Source: Roseobacter ponti
GTDB lineage: Bacteria > Pseudomonadota > Alphaproteobacteria > Rhodobacterales > Rhodobacteraceae
Reading direction: 5' to 3'
DNA: 64,000 bases
Assembly (NCBI RefSeq): GCF_012932215.1
Contig: NZ_CP048788.1
Location: forward strand, 1,426,001 to 1,490,000
In this document: one piece after another, positions 37,356 through 46,684 of the stretch
Position numbering within the stretch: position 1 is the stretch's first letter
Layout of the letters: each line of letters begins with the position of its first letter
The notes under the pieces: generated by a model
What the model was told of the DNA's origin: nothing
Database searches by the model: none
The model's input: the letters and a program-made list of their open reading frames with translations, nothing else
Program-made: the position numbers and the translations under genes

Positions 37356-38867
37356 TCAGCCGTTACCTTCGCCTGAGAACCGCGCGGCATCGGCTGCCGC
37401 GCGCCGGATCGCGTTGGATTTGTGCACCGTTTCCTGGTACTCGGCCTCCGGGTCGCTGTCATAGACAACGCCGCCGCCGGCCTGGATGTAGAGTCTGCTG
37501 TCCTGCACCACCGCCGTGCGCAGCGCGATGCACATATCCATATCGCCTCCCGCACTGAAGTAGCCGACACCGCCGCCATAAACGCCGCGCTTTTCAGGCT
37601 CCAGCTCGTCAATGATTTCCATCGCGCGCACCTTGGGCGCACCGGAGACAGTGCCCGCCGGCATGCCCGCGAAAAAGGCGTCGAGCGCGTCTTTATCCTC
37701 GTGCAGCTCGCCCACCACGTTGGAGACGATGTGCATCACATGGCTGTAGCGTTCTACAATAAACTCTTCGGTCGGGTGCACGGTGCCGATCCTGGCCACG
37801 CGCCCCACATCGTTGCGGCCCAGATCAAGCAGCATCAGATGCTCGGCCAGTTCCTTTTTGTCGGCCAGCAGATCGGCCTCAAGCGCATTGTCCTCGGCGG
37901 GGGTGGCCCCGCGCGGACGCGTGCCGGCAATGGGGCGGATCGTGACCTCGCGGCCAAAGACCCGCACAAGAATTTCCGGGCTGGCGCCGATGACCTGAAA
38001 GCCGCCGAAGTTGAAATAGAACATGAAAGGCGAGGGGTTTGTGCGCCGCAGTGAGCGATAAAGCGCAAAGGGGTCCTGGGCGAAATCCTGGGTCCAGCGC
38101 TGTGCGGGCACGACCTGGAAAATGTCGCCGGCAATGATATAGTCGCGGGCCTTTTCGACGGCGGCCTTGTAGCCCTCATGGGTGAAATTGCTGACCGGCT
38201 CGCCGGGTGCCGCGGCCTCGCCCAGATCGCGCGTCGCAGAGGGCATCGCGCGTTCAAGATCGCGTACCGCGTCCATCACCCGTTCCGCCGCCTGAGCATA
38301 GGCCGCGCGTGCCGTCTGGCCGTCGGAGACCCAGGCGGGAGAGACCACTGTGACCTCGCCCTTTACCCCGTCAAGAACGGCGACCACCGAGGGGCGGAGC
38401 ATGACCGCATCGGGCAGGCCCAGCGGGTCGGGGTTCACATCCGGCAGATGCTCGATCAGCCGCACCATGTCATAGCCCAGATAGCCGAAAAGCCCGGCGG
38501 CGGCCTGGGGCAGATCTTCGGGCAGATCAATCCGGCTTTCAGCGATCAGCGACCGCAGCGCGTCCAGCGGATTGCCCTCCATCGGCGTGAAAGCATCGCT
38601 GTCATACCGCGCCGCGCGGTTGACCTCACTCTGCTCACCCCGGCAGCGCCAGATCAGATCGGGTTTCATGCCGATGATCGAATAGCGCCCGCGCACTTCG
38701 CCGCCGGTGACTGATTCCAGAACAAAGGCGTCCTTTTGTGCGCCGGTGAGGCGCAGCATCAGCGAAACGGGCGTGTCGAGATCAGCAGCCAGACGGGTCC
38801 AGACGATCTGGTTCCGTCCGGCGGCGTATTCCGCCTCGAAGGCTGCAAAATCAGGGGTCAGCGCCAT
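37356..38867 (-). CDS. trpE: Anthranilate synthase component I
   Basis: Makes anthranilate from chorismate with ammonia from TrpG. 503 residues with the chorismate-binding domain in the C-terminal half: VPAQRWTQDF, IGASPEILVR, RPIAGTRPRGATPAEDNALE, LMLLDLGRNDVGRVA, HIVSNVVGEL, FPAGTVSGAPK-like MPAGTVSGAPKVRAMEII, YGGGVGYFSAGG and IQAGGGVVYDSDPEAEYQE. The N-terminal LMLRLTG region corresponds to the tryptophan feedback site. It lies seven bases after ppiD and three before the aspartoacylase-like gene, so no leader peptide or attenuator can sit directly in front of it; any attenuation would have to act upstream of ppiD. Confidence 0.97.
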   Translation of the reverse strand: MALTPDFAAFEAEYAAGRNQIVWTRLAADLDTPVSLMLRLTGAQKDAFVLESVTGGEVRGRYSIIGMKPDLIWRCRGEQSEVNRAARYDSDAFTPMEGNPLDALRSLIAESRIDLPEDLPQAAAGLFGYLGYDMVRLIEHLPDVNPDPLGLPDAVMLRPSVVAVLDGVKGEVTVVSPAWVSDGQTARAAYAQAAERVMDAVRDLERAMPSATRDLGEAAAPGEPVSNFTHEGYKAAVEKARDYIIAGDIFQVVPAQRWTQDFAQDPFALYRSLRRTNPSPFMFYFNFGGFQVIGASPEILVRVFGREVTIRPIAGTRPRGATPAEDNALEADLLADKKELAEHLMLLDLGRNDVGRVARIGTVHPTEEFIVERYSHVMHIVSNVVGELHEDKDALDAFFAGMPAGTVSGAPKVRAMEIIDELEPEKRGVYGGGVGYFSAGGDMDMCIALRTAVVQDSRLYIQAGGGVVYDSDPEAEYQETVHKSNAIRRAAADAARFSGEGNG

Positions 38868-38873
38868 GGCAGA

Positions 38874-40712
38874 TCAGGGGAAGTTGACGTGCACGGCCTG
38901 CAGCGCCTGCTGGTTGATCTGCGGGTCGGCGCGACGGGTTACATCGCCACGGTAGATGTCAAAAATATCCTCGGCCAGCGCCTGACCCGCCTGTGCGCGG
39001 ATCTGTTCGCGCAACGCGTCGGTTTCTGCGCCGTCTTCAGGGCCTGCGGTGCTGTCCAGCCGGACGATGACCACGCCGCCCTCGGCGTCGAGGGTGCGCA
39101 CCTCGCCTTCCTGCATCTCAAAGACGGTGTTCATGAAGCCCGCAGGCGTGCCGCCGACATAGTCGCTGCGCAGCAGGTTTTCTTCACGCACCGCATCAAA
39201 GCCGAGCTCCGAAAAGTCAGTGCCCTCTTTGAGCTGTGGCAGGGCAGCTTCGATCTCGATATTGAGCAGACGCGCCGTTTCGGCGGCGCGCCAGTGCGCG
39301 GCGACCGCTGCGCGCGCGTCTTCAAAGGGAGCAGGGCGCGGTGGCAGAACCTCATTGAGGCGCAGCGCAAAAAGCCCGCCGTCATCCAGTTGTCCGATTT
39401 CCGGGAAATCCTCGGGGGTGACCGCACGGGCGGCCTCGCGGAAGGCCTCATAGCCTGCGATATCCTCGTCGCTTTCTTCGGTCCAGTCGATCTCGTTCAG
39501 TACCATATCGGTATCTGTGGCAAGCTCTTCGAGCGTGGCACCGCCCGCGAGCATATCGTCAAAGCTCTGAGCCTGCACATCCACCAGCCGCTGGGCACGG
39601 TCATTCACGAGCATCGGGCGCAGCATTTCCTGCGCTTCCTCAAAGGAGGTTTCAAGCGGGGGCAGCACACCGTTCACCCGGAAGAGCGCTGATCCGAGCG
39701 GGCTTGGCAGCGGTCCGGCCACTGCGCCGACTTCTGCGGCGAATACTGCCTCGCCCGCGTCGCCAAGCTCATCCCGGGCCACATCTCCCAGATCAACGTC
39801 CTGCAGGGTCAGGCCGCGCTCTTCGACCAGATCCTCGAAGGTCGCCCCTGTCTCAAGGCTGGCCAGTGCAGCGGCGGCGGCCTCTTCGTCGAGAAACGCC
39901 AGGCGTTCCACCAGACGGCGTTCGGGCTGGTTGAACTCTTCGCTGCGCGCGTCATAAAGCTCACGCAGAGCGCTTTCTTCGATCTCCACCTCATCGATCA
40001 GCATATCGGGTGTCAGCAGGGCATAGGTAATGCGCCGGGTCTCCGGCAGGGTAAAAACGTCGGTGTTGTCGTCATAATGCGCGCGCAGGGTCGCCTCATC
40101 GGGCGCGGGCACGGGCTCTGCAAGATCGCCTTCACCCAGCAGTGTCCAGGTAAAGCTCGCACGGGCGCCGACATAATTTATCAGTGTATCGACATAGGTA
40201 TCGGGCATGGCCACGCCACTGAGGACAGCGCCCTGCAGCAGCGTGCGCGCAACCTCTTCGCGCAGCTGTTCTTCAAATTCAGCCTCAGAAAGGCCGCTCT
40301 GTTCCAGCGCAAAACGGTAGCCTTCGCGATCAAAGGTGCCGTCGAGACCCCGGAAGGCGGGGATGTCGAGGATCCGGTCACGCAGATTTTCGTCGCCGAT
40401 CGACAGGCCCATTTCGGTGGCTTCGTGATCCAGCGCGCGGTCTTCGACGATGCGCTGCAGCACCGCGCGGTCGAGGCCGATCTCGCGGGCGCGCGCGAAA
40501 GGAAGCGTCTGGCCGGTCTGTTGCTCAAAGGAACGGATTTCCTGCTGGAGGGCCCGGAAATAGCTGTCCACCGGCACCGGCTTGTCCCCGACCGTGCCGA
40601 TTGTGCGGATGTTGCCGGAAAGGTTGGTGGCACCGAACCCGGCAAGGCCCAGGATCAGGAGACCCATCAGGATCCACATTGCCGTTTTCGAGATGCTTTT
40701 GCCGGCTGCCAT
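38874..40712 (-). CDS. Periplasmic folding chaperone PpiD-like (peptidylprolyl isomerase family)
   Basis: A 612-residue membrane-anchored periplasmic protein. One N-terminal transmembrane helix (about 12-30: TAMWILMGLLILGLAGFG) is followed by a SurA/PpiD-like N-terminal helical domain (VLQRIVEDRALDHEATEMG), then a rotamase-like region and a C-terminal helical part. The highly acidic, Ala/Glu-rich composition fits the alphaproteobacterial PpiD group, in which the parvulin domain is degenerate. It probably helps fold secreted proteins at the SecYEG exit. ATG 40712 has GGGGAC upstream; the GTG five codons before is in frame. Immediately precedes trpE. Confidence 0.85.
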   Translation of the reverse strand: MAAGKSISKTAMWILMGLLILGLAGFGATNLSGNIRTIGTVGDKPVPVDSYFRALQQEIRSFEQQTGQTLPFARAREIGLDRAVLQRIVEDRALDHEATEMGLSIGDENLRDRILDIPAFRGLDGTFDREGYRFALEQSGLSEAEFEEQLREEVARTLLQGAVLSGVAMPDTYVDTLINYVGARASFTWTLLGEGDLAEPVPAPDEATLRAHYDDNTDVFTLPETRRITYALLTPDMLIDEVEIEESALRELYDARSEEFNQPERRLVERLAFLDEEAAAAALASLETGATFEDLVEERGLTLQDVDLGDVARDELGDAGEAVFAAEVGAVAGPLPSPLGSALFRVNGVLPPLETSFEEAQEMLRPMLVNDRAQRLVDVQAQSFDDMLAGGATLEELATDTDMVLNEIDWTEESDEDIAGYEAFREAARAVTPEDFPEIGQLDDGGLFALRLNEVLPPRPAPFEDARAAVAAHWRAAETARLLNIEIEAALPQLKEGTDFSELGFDAVREENLLRSDYVGGTPAGFMNTVFEMQEGEVRTLDAEGGVVIVRLDSTAGPEDGAETDALREQIRAQAGQALAEDIFDIYRGDVTRRADPQINQQALQAVHVNFP

Positions 40713-40790
40713 AGTCGTCCCCGTCACAGAGTTTCACGCATGCCGCACTGTCTATGCGCAGGCGGACCGGGGAGCAAGGGGCAGCGGGCC

Positions 40791-41966
40791 TCAGCCGGTA
40801 AAGGCGCGCAGCCGGTCAAAGAGTTCCGCGATGCCGGCGGCATCCAGATTGGCGAAAGCGATGCGCAGCTGAGAGGCGCCGGCGGGGTCATCTGTGGGGC
40901 AGAACATTGTGCCGGGCAGGCACAGGATGCCCTGATCGCGCACCAGCTGTGGTGCCAGATCCGCCGAGCTGACCGCAAAGGGATGGGCGACATAGGCAAA
41001 ATAAGCACCGAGCCCCAGGAGGCTCCAGCCGGCTTTTTCCAGTGCCGGGAAGCCCGCTTCAATCGCGGCGCGGCGGGCCAGGATCTCATCGCGTTCGCCG
41101 GCCAGCCACTGGTCCAGGCTCTGCATCCCCCGGAGTGCCGCGTACTGGCCGATCTGCCCGGGGCAGATTGCAACCGTGTCGAGGAATTTTTCGACCTCCG
41201 AGAGGCGCGCGGGGCTGGTGACGAGCGCGCCCACCCGGTGACCGGTCAGACGGTATGCTTTGGAGAAGGAATAGAGGTGAATGAGCGTGTCGTCCCAGCC
41301 GGCGTCCTCAAAGAGGCTGTGCGGTGCGCCGGGTGCCGCATGAAAATCGCGGTAGGTTTCATCCAGAATCAGGGCGATGCCGCGGGCGCGCGCGAGATCG
41401 AAAAAGGCGCGCAGCAGATCGTCGGGGTATTCCACGCCCGCCGGGTTGTTGGGCGAGACAAGAGCGATGGCCCGGGTGCGGTCGGTGATCAGGGCAGCGG
41501 CCTGATCCGCCACGGGGCGCAGATCGGCACCGGTCTGCAGTGGCACGGTTTTCACGCCCGCCATATCGAGCCACATTTTGTGATTAAAGTACCACGGCAC
41601 GGGCACGATGACCTCGTCGCCCTCGCCGCACAGGGTAGAGATGGCCGCGGCAAAGGCCTGGTTGCAGCCTGAGGTGATGGCCACCTGGTTCGTGTGTACC
41701 GCGCCGCCGTAGATCTGCGAGGTGCGCCCGGCCAGGGCCTCGCGCAGCGCGGGCATGCCGAGCACCGGGCCATAGAGGTGCGCGTCATCGCGGTTGAGGG
41801 CGGCCTCGGCCATGGCTTCGCGCAGGGTGCGCGGGGGCGGGTCGACCGGGGCGGCCTGGCTCACGTTGATGAGCGGGCGGTCAGGCGGAAAGGTGACGCC
41901 GTCGAGCCAGCGCCGCGCCTCCATCACGGGCGGTCGGAAGGTGCTGGCGGTGCGGGTCAGGGGCAT
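40791..41966 (-). CDS. PLP-dependent aminotransferase, class I/II (fold type I)
   Basis: 391 residues. The PLP lysine is in YSFSKAYRLTGHRVG (about residue 234), the ring-contacting aspartate/tyrosine in LILDETYRDF, the asparagine in VSPNNPAGVEYP and the C-terminal carboxylate-binding arginine in QLRIAFANLD. The pattern matches aspartate/aromatic or alanine-type aminotransferases that roseobacters carry in many copies; the amino donor cannot be inferred. Lies 78 bp upstream of ppiD on the same strand, and separated from gpt by the intergenic repeat. Confidence 0.85.
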   Translation of the reverse strand: MPLTRTASTFRPPVMEARRWLDGVTFPPDRPLINVSQAAPVDPPPRTLREAMAEAALNRDDAHLYGPVLGMPALREALAGRTSQIYGGAVHTNQVAITSGCNQAFAAAISTLCGEGDEVIVPVPWYFNHKMWLDMAGVKTVPLQTGADLRPVADQAAALITDRTRAIALVSPNNPAGVEYPDDLLRAFFDLARARGIALILDETYRDFHAAPGAPHSLFEDAGWDDTLIHLYSFSKAYRLTGHRVGALVTSPARLSEVEKFLDTVAICPGQIGQYAALRGMQSLDQWLAGERDEILARRAAIEAGFPALEKAGWSLLGLGAYFAYVAHPFAVSSADLAPQLVRDQGILCLPGTMFCPTDDPAGASQLRIAFANLDAAGIAELFDRLRAFTG

Positions 41967-42003
41967 GGTGAGAAACTTCCTGTCAGCGCGGGGGGCAGGG
42001 GCG

Positions 42004-42038
42004 GGAGCCTCCGGCGGGGATATTTTTAAGCCAGAGAA
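42004..42038. repeat. Rhodobacterales-type intergenic repeat, copy 2
   Basis: GCCTCCGGCGGGGATATTT followed by TTAAGCCAGAGAAA, matching copy 1 at 303-337 over about 30 positions with small indels. As there, it lies about ten bases after the stop codon of the leftward gene on its right (gpt). Confidence 0.6.
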
Positions 42039-42049
42039 ATACTGTGGTG

Positions 42050-42565
42050 TCAGTCGGTGCCCCGGTAGGGCTCGACGTATTGCAGCGCCATGTCCCAGGG
42101 GAAGAAGATCCAGGTGTCCTGGCTGACTTCGGTGATGAAGGTATCGACCTGGGGGCGGCCTTTGGGTTTGGCATAGACAGTGGCGAAATGCGCGTTCGGG
42201 TACATCTCTCGTACGACTTCAAGGGTTTTGCCGCTGTCCACCAGATCATCGATGATCAGGATGCCGGTGCCGTCGCCCATCAGCTGAGCGTCCGGGGCTT
42301 TGAGCACGCGGGCGTCGGACTGTTGCTGGTGGTCGTAGGATTTGATCGAGATCGTGTCGACGGTGCGGATATCCAGTTCGCGCGCGGCGATCATGGCAGG
42401 GGCCATGCCACCGCGGGTGATGGCGACGACAGCGCGCCAGGCGCCGTCATCGGGGCCCTGGCCGTCAAGACGCCAGGCCAGCGCACGGCTGTCGCGGTGG
42501 ATCTGGTCCCAGCTGATGTGAAAGCCCTTTTCATGGGGCAGGCGGGCAGGGTCTTTGGTGCTCAT
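42050..42565 (-). CDS. gpt: Xanthine phosphoribosyltransferase
   Basis: Purine salvage enzyme converting xanthine/guanine and PRPP to nucleotide. 171 residues; the PRPP-binding signature is [14 protein letters not shown] (about 100-113), the Gpt hallmark [18 protein letters not shown] comes before it, and the C-terminal WIFFPWD block contacts the base. Length and motifs fit Gpt better than the Hpt type, although hypoxanthine may also be used. Three bases after the LysE-like gene. Confidence 0.93.
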   Translation of the reverse strand: MSTKDPARLPHEKGFHISWDQIHRDSRALAWRLDGQGPDDGAWRAVVAITRGGMAPAMIAARELDIRTVDTISIKSYDHQQQSDARVLKAPDAQLMGDGTGILIIDDLVDSGKTLEVVREMYPNAHFATVYAKPKGRPQVDTFITEVSQDTWIFFPWDMALQYVEPYRGTD

Positions 42566-42568
42566 GGG

Positions 42569-43171
42569 CTACCTTTCGATAAGCAGTCGCAGGCCGAGGG
42601 CGCCGAGCAGCGTGGCGGCGATCCGGTCCAGAAGGGGTTTGGCGCTGAGATAGCCGCGGCGCGCAGATGCGCCGGAGAGCAGCAGCGCAAAGAGCGTGTA
42701 AAAGGCGATCTCAAGAAGGAGGTGGTTGGCCACGATGAGCGCAATCTCTCCGGGGGCGAGGCCCTGGGGAAAGACGAGTACGATCACGGCGGCGGCAAAG
42801 AGCATGGATTTGGGATTGCCCGCGTTCACCATCAGGCCGGACAGGAAGGCACGCCCGCGCGGCCGGATCGTCTCAGTCAGGGGCGATGTCGCGTGGCGCC
42901 ACGTCTGAACGGCGATCCAGATGAGATAGAGTGCACCGGCAGTTTTCAGCCCGGTGTAAGCCCAGGGGAAGATGAAAAAGACGCTTTCAAGGCCCACGAG
43001 GGCCGCAAGCGTCCAGAGCGAGGCTGCGAGCCCGAGGCCCGCGCCTGTGGCGATCCCGGCGGCACGGCCTGCGCTCACACAGGTTTTGATGAAATACAGC
43101 AGCGCCGCCCCGGGGCTCGCGATGGCGGCCGCGAGCACGATGTTGAAGGCAATGAGGCTTTCGGGGCTCAC
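42569..43171 (-). CDS. LysE-family amino-acid exporter
   Basis: A 200-residue inner-membrane protein with about six hydrophobic segments. The LysE/RhtB signature is visible: PGAALLYFIKTCVSAGRAAG near residue 20, GAGLGLAASLWTLAALVG, and the mid-protein ALYLIWIAVQTWR followed by FLSGLMVNAGNPKSMLF. Exports amino acids or derivatives; substrate unknown. Seven bases after fabI and three before gpt, so co-transcribed with both. Confidence 0.88.
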   Translation of the reverse strand: MSPESLIAFNIVLAAAIASPGAALLYFIKTCVSAGRAAGIATGAGLGLAASLWTLAALVGLESVFFIFPWAYTGLKTAGALYLIWIAVQTWRHATSPLTETIRPRGRAFLSGLMVNAGNPKSMLFAAAVIVLVFPQGLAPGEIALIVANHLLLEIAFYTLFALLLSGASARRGYLSAKPLLDRIAATLLGALGLRLLIER

Positions 43172-43178
43172 CTGGGGC

Positions 43179-43985
43179 TCATTCTTTGCTCATATCGGGT
43201 GCGTCCACGGCCTTCATGCCGACCACATGATAGCCCGCATCCACATGCAGGTTTTCGCCGGTCGTGCCGGATCCGAGATCAGAGAGCAGAAAAAGGGCCG
43301 CTTTGCCGACATCCTCTGTCGTGACATTGCGGCGCAGGGGCGAGTTATATTCGTTCCACTTCATGATATAGCGGAAATCGCCGATGCCTGAGGCCGCCAG
43401 CGTCTTGATCGGGCCGGCGGAGATCGCATTGACGCGGATACCGTCCTTGCCGAGATCTTCGGCGAGATACTGCACCGACGCCTCAAGCGCTGCTTTCGCT
43501 ACGCCCATCACATTATAATGCGGCATGACTTTTTCAGCACCATAATAGGTGAGCGTCAGGCAGGAGCCACCGGGGTTCATCATCTTTTCGGCGCGCTGCA
43601 CCACGGCGGTAAAGGAATATACCGAAATATCCATCGACATCGCGAAATTGCTGCGGCTGGTGTCAACATAACGGCCGCGCAGTTCGTTTTTGTCGGAAAA
43701 GCCGATGGCATGCACGATGAAATCGAGGCTGCCCCATTTTTCTTTCAGCGCGTCGAAAAGCGCATCCATCGAGGCTTCGTCCCCCACGTCGCAGGGCAGG
43801 ACCGTGTCGCTGCCCAGCTCAGCAGCCAGCGGGCCCACGCGTTTTTTCAGTGCCTCACCCTGGAAGGAAAATGCCAGCTCCGCGCCCGCGTCGGCACAGG
43901 CCTTTGCGATCCCCCATGCAATCGACTTGTCATTGGCAAGCCCCATTATCAGACCGCGCTTGCCGGCCAGCAGATCATTTCCCAT
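43179..43985 (-). CDS. fabI: Enoyl-ACP reductase (NADH)
   Basis: Last reduction of the type II fatty-acid elongation cycle. 268 residues, short-chain dehydrogenase fold. N-terminal nucleotide-binding GLIMGLANDKSIAWGIAKA, then DFIVHAIGFSDKNELRGRY, and the FabI catalytic tyrosine/lysine arrangement Y-x6-K in YYGAEKVMPHYNVMGVAKAALE (shown in two parts: YGAEKVMPHYN and MGVAKAALE). ATG 43985 with GAGGG upstream; the frame opens 19 codons earlier. This is the triclosan-binding-type enzyme family. Divergent from pdxH, 144 bp between starts. Confidence 0.95.
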   Translation of the reverse strand: MGNDLLAGKRGLIMGLANDKSIAWGIAKACADAGAELAFSFQGEALKKRVGPLAAELGSDTVLPCDVGDEASMDALFDALKEKWGSLDFIVHAIGFSDKNELRGRYVDTSRSNFAMSMDISVYSFTAVVQRAEKMMNPGGSCLTLTYYGAEKVMPHYNVMGVAKAALEASVQYLAEDLGKDGIRVNAISAGPIKTLAASGIGDFRYIMKWNEYNSPLRRNVTTEDVGKAALFLLSDLGSGTTGENLHVDAGYHVVGMKAVDAPDMSKE

Positions 43986-44129
43986 GGAGCCCTCACAATG
44001 TATAATCAGTCGTGCTGCCCCGCTGAATAAGCGATTGCGCATGTACCATCAAGGGACCCCGCGACAGGGGTTGACCTTTGGTGCGTTCCGGCCACCTCTT
44101 GGGCACCAGCAGATCCCGGGGAGAGACCG

Positions 44130-44735
44130 ATGGAAAAGAGAACAGGTAAATTTGCGGGCGAAGATCCTTTTGTGCTGTCACGGGCATGGCTGGAAGAGGC
44201 TGAAAAGACCGAACCGAACGACCCGAATGCGGTCGCGCTGAGCACTGTTGATCAAGACGGACTGCCCAATGCCCGAATGGTGCTGCTCAAAGAAATCAGT
44301 GCCGACGCCTTTGTGTTTTACACAAACTATACCAGTGCCAAAGCGGGCGAGATTGATGCGGCAGGCAAGGCGGCCTTTGTGATGCACTGGAAATCGCTGC
44401 GCCGGCAGATCCGGGTGCGCGGCCTCGTAAGCCGGGAAGACGGAGAAAAGGCGGATGAGTATTATGCGACCCGCTCGCTCAAAAGCAGGTTGGGGGCCTG
44501 GGCGTCAGACCAGTCAAAACCGCTGTCGTCGCGGGCGGCGCTGATGGCGGAAGTTGCCAGGGTCACCGCACGGCACGGCACCGATCCCGCACGGCCCCCC
44601 TTCTGGGGAGGTTACAGGGTTGTACCGCTGGAGATCGAATTCTGGGCGGATGGTGATTTCAGGCTGCATGACCGGTTCGTCTGGCGCCGGGCCTCGGCCG
44701 ATGCGGGCTGGGAAATCACCCGTCTGAATCCATAA
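44130..44735 (+). CDS. pdxH: Pyridoxamine 5'-phosphate oxidase
   Basis: FMN enzyme that oxidises pyridoxamine- or pyridoxine-phosphate to pyridoxal 5'-phosphate. 201 residues with the FMN motif [20 protein letters not shown], the substrate-binding [36 protein letters not shown] and the C-terminal signature [25 protein letters not shown] precedes the ATG by eight bases. Monocistronic on the plus strand, divergent from fabI. Confidence 0.96.
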   Translation: MEKRTGKFAGEDPFVLSRAWLEEAEKTEPNDPNAVALSTVDQDGLPNARMVLLKEISADAFVFYTNYTSAKAGEIDAAGKAAFVMHWKSLRRQIRVRGLVSREDGEKADEYYATRSLKSRLGAWASDQSKPLSSRAALMAEVARVTARHGTDPARPPFWGGYRVVPLEIEFWADGDFRLHDRFVWRRASADAGWEITRLNP

Positions 44736-44979
44736 AGTTTCGCAGAGTAAAACAACACGGCGACTCACTCGGTTCACCGCTGCACAGATTCTGTGCGCGA
44801 ACCGCAGGACCGGGGTCTCGCGGGTATGTAATCGGACATACTACACGCATAAAGGGTATAAAAATTCCTGTCACAATTCTGTGATACTTGCGGAAGGGTG
44901 ATTCCGTCTGTACCAAGCGGTTTAATTGATCAGCGACGGCATTTACGGTTGATCCGGGAAAGGCATATCGCGCAAGATT

Positions 44980-45549
44980 ATGTTACAGTCTCCGAGTATG
45001 GCGGGAATGCACCGAGTGAACGAAACCGCAGACATATCCAGACCCGTATCCGGGATGGTTAAATGGTTCGATCCGGTCAAAGGGTTCGGGTTTGTCGTCG
45101 CGGACGCGGGCGGCCCGGATATTCTGCTGCATGTGAACGTGCTGCGCAACTTCGGGCAAAGCTCGGTTGCGGATGGCGCCCGGGTGGAACTGGAAATCCA
45201 GCAGACAGACCGCGGTGTTCAGGCAACACAGGTGCTGGCCCTGCAACCGCCGGAGACGAGCGATGCGGTCGGGCTTTCGGATATTGCAGCACTTGATCCG
45301 TCCGTCGTGGCCGCCGCGCCGCTTGAGCCTGCAAGGGTGAAATGGTTCGACAAGGGCAAAGGCTTCGGCTTTGCCAATGTCTTTGGACGGCGCGATGACA
45401 TCTTTCTGCACATGGAGGTTCTGCGCCGTTCCGGGCTGTCGGATCTTGCACCGGGCGAGGCGCTGGCGCTGCGTGTGATCGAAGGCAAGCGCGGCCATAT
45501 GGCGGCCGAGGTTTTTGCCTGGGAAGCCGCACTGGACCGCGACGACTGA
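44980..45549 (+). CDS. Cold-shock protein with two CSD domains
   Basis: A 189-residue nucleic-acid-binding protein with two cold-shock domains joined by a linker. The first has GMVKWFDPVKGFGFVVADAGGPDILLH split as KWFDPVKGFGFV and DILLHVNVLRN (about 26-90); the second has KWFDKGKGFGFANVFG and DIFLHMEVLRR (about 120-185). Both RNP1-type motifs (KGFGF) and RNP2-type motifs (DILLH, DIFLH) are intact. Double-CSD proteins are standard in alphaproteobacteria. The start is uncertain: ATGs at 44980, 44998 and 45007 are all in frame and none has a strong ribosome site. Overlaps the DUF192 gene by one base. Confidence 0.88.
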   Translation: MLQSPSMAGMHRVNETADISRPVSGMVKWFDPVKGFGFVVADAGGPDILLHVNVLRNFGQSSVADGARVELEIQQTDRGVQATQVLALQPPETSDAVGLSDIAALDPSVVAAAPLEPARVKWFDKGKGFGFANVFGRRDDIFLHMEVLRRSGLSDLAPGEALALRVIEGKRGHMAAEVFAWEAALDRDD

Positions 45550-46013
45550 TGCGCTTATGCGCGCTTGCGATCTTCTTATTCCTGTTCACCGCTACCGGGC
45601 TTGCGGCGCAGTGCCGTGAGGATGCTGTCATGCTCCGTGGCGACTGGGGGGAGGCGCGGTTTGCCGTCGAGATTGCTGATGATGACAGTGAGCGTGCGCA
45701 GGGCCTGATGCACCGCCCGTCGATGCCGCTTTCTGCCGGCATGCTCTTTATCTACGAGCGACCGCAGCGGCTGTCGTTCTGGATGCGCAACACGCTTATC
45801 CCGCTCGATCTGCTCTTCATCGATCCTCAGGGACAGGTGCAGCACATTCATCACCTTGCCGTTCCGCTGGATGAAACGCCGATCCCCGGCGGTGACGGTC
45901 TGACCCATGTGCTCGAGATCAATGGCGGTCTGGCCCGGCGGATGGGCATCACCGAAGGCAGTTTCGTCCGGCACCCGTCATTTGATCAGGGTAATGCTGT
46001 CTGGCCCTGTTAG
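45549..46013 (+). CDS. Secreted DUF192-family protein
   Basis: 154 residues. Signal peptide MRLCALAIFLFLFTATGLAA, then the small DUF192 beta-barrel: FAVEIADDDSERAQGLMHRP, MLFIYERPQRLSFWMRNTLI, PLDLLFIDPQGQV and VLEINGGLARRMGI. Function of the family is not established; it is widespread, usually periplasmic. Translation is coupled to the cold-shock gene by a TGATG overlap, a neighbourhood I recall as common in this order. Ends 41 bp before tRNA-Pro. Confidence 0.85.
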   Translation: MRLCALAIFLFLFTATGLAAQCREDAVMLRGDWGEARFAVEIADDDSERAQGLMHRPSMPLSAGMLFIYERPQRLSFWMRNTLIPLDLLFIDPQGQVQHIHHLAVPLDETPIPGGDGLTHVLEINGGLARRMGITEGSFVRHPSFDQGNAVWPC

Positions 46014-46054
46014 GGCTTTTCAAATCAGACGCGGCGGTCTAAGGAAGCGGCAGT

Positions 46055-46131
46055 CGGAGCGTGGCGCAGCCTGGTAGCGCACCTGTTTTGGGTACAGGGG
46101 GTCGGAGGTTCGAATCCTCTCGCTCCGACCA
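46055..46131 (+). tRNA. tRNA-Pro (anticodon TGG)
   Basis: 77 nt with encoded CCA. Acceptor stem CGGAGCG / CGCTCCG, D-arm GCGC...GCGC with AGCCTGGTA loop, anticodon stem CCTGT / ACAGG with the seven-base loop TTTGGGT giving anticodon TGG, variable GGGTC, T-arm GGAGG-TTCGAAT-CCTCT. All stems pair fully. Confidence 0.96.
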
Positions 46132-46281
46132 CTTACAAAAATCTCTGAGTGAGTAACGCGGTGCCCCGGGGGGGGCCTGCCGGATTTCCTGCGTCGTCAG
46201 AGTGACGCCGCGGGCCGGTCAGGGATCGCGACTCACCGCGGCCGGTCGCCGTATTCCGGAACTTTTATGGCCTGAGGGCTG

Positions 46282-46297
46282 CCACAACATATTGTGG
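46282..46297. promoter_or_regulatory. NrdR-like box, distal
   Basis: CCACAACATATTGTGG has perfect six-base arms (CCACAA / TTGTGG) around CATA and resembles the NrdR consensus ACACwAtATaTwGTGT. It lies 630 bp before nrdJ with no partner at the usual 31-bp distance. Confidence 0.45.
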
Positions 46298-46684
46298 CTT
46301 TGCCTGGACCTTTACGCCAGCCTCGCCATATCTGGTGAGTTGCTTTTCCGCCAGAAGCTTTCCGCGACACAAATATGTAACACTGCGTGAGTAGTGTTAA
46401 CGGGTGCGCGAATTTTTTTGCGCGACTGCTCTGCCGCGCCGTTCCGGACGGGGGCCCCCTGTGGATTACGCCGGGCGCCGCCTGAGGTCTTTTCCGTAAG
46501 CCATCCTATGTATTCAGGAAATCGGCCCGAGTCGGAAACGAGAGCCGACCTGCTTTCCGGCGAACGCTGCCGCAGCGTCACTGATCTGAATCAGGCTATT
46601 ACGGTGGCTGCTGAAAACAATACCTGCGTCAAGCCTGATTGTTTCGGAAAAAGTACAAAAAATCCGTTGACCGGATAGGGCAAT

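Noticed and set aside
46055-46131. tRNA-Pro as integration site for a mobile element
   Set aside because: No integrase, no repeated tRNA 3' end and no foreign block next to it.
46202-46678. Two short plus-strand ORFs (62 and 94 codons) between tRNA-Pro and nrdJ
   Set aside because: No ribosome sites of note, composition unlike local genes, and they cross the NrdR-like and palindromic elements.
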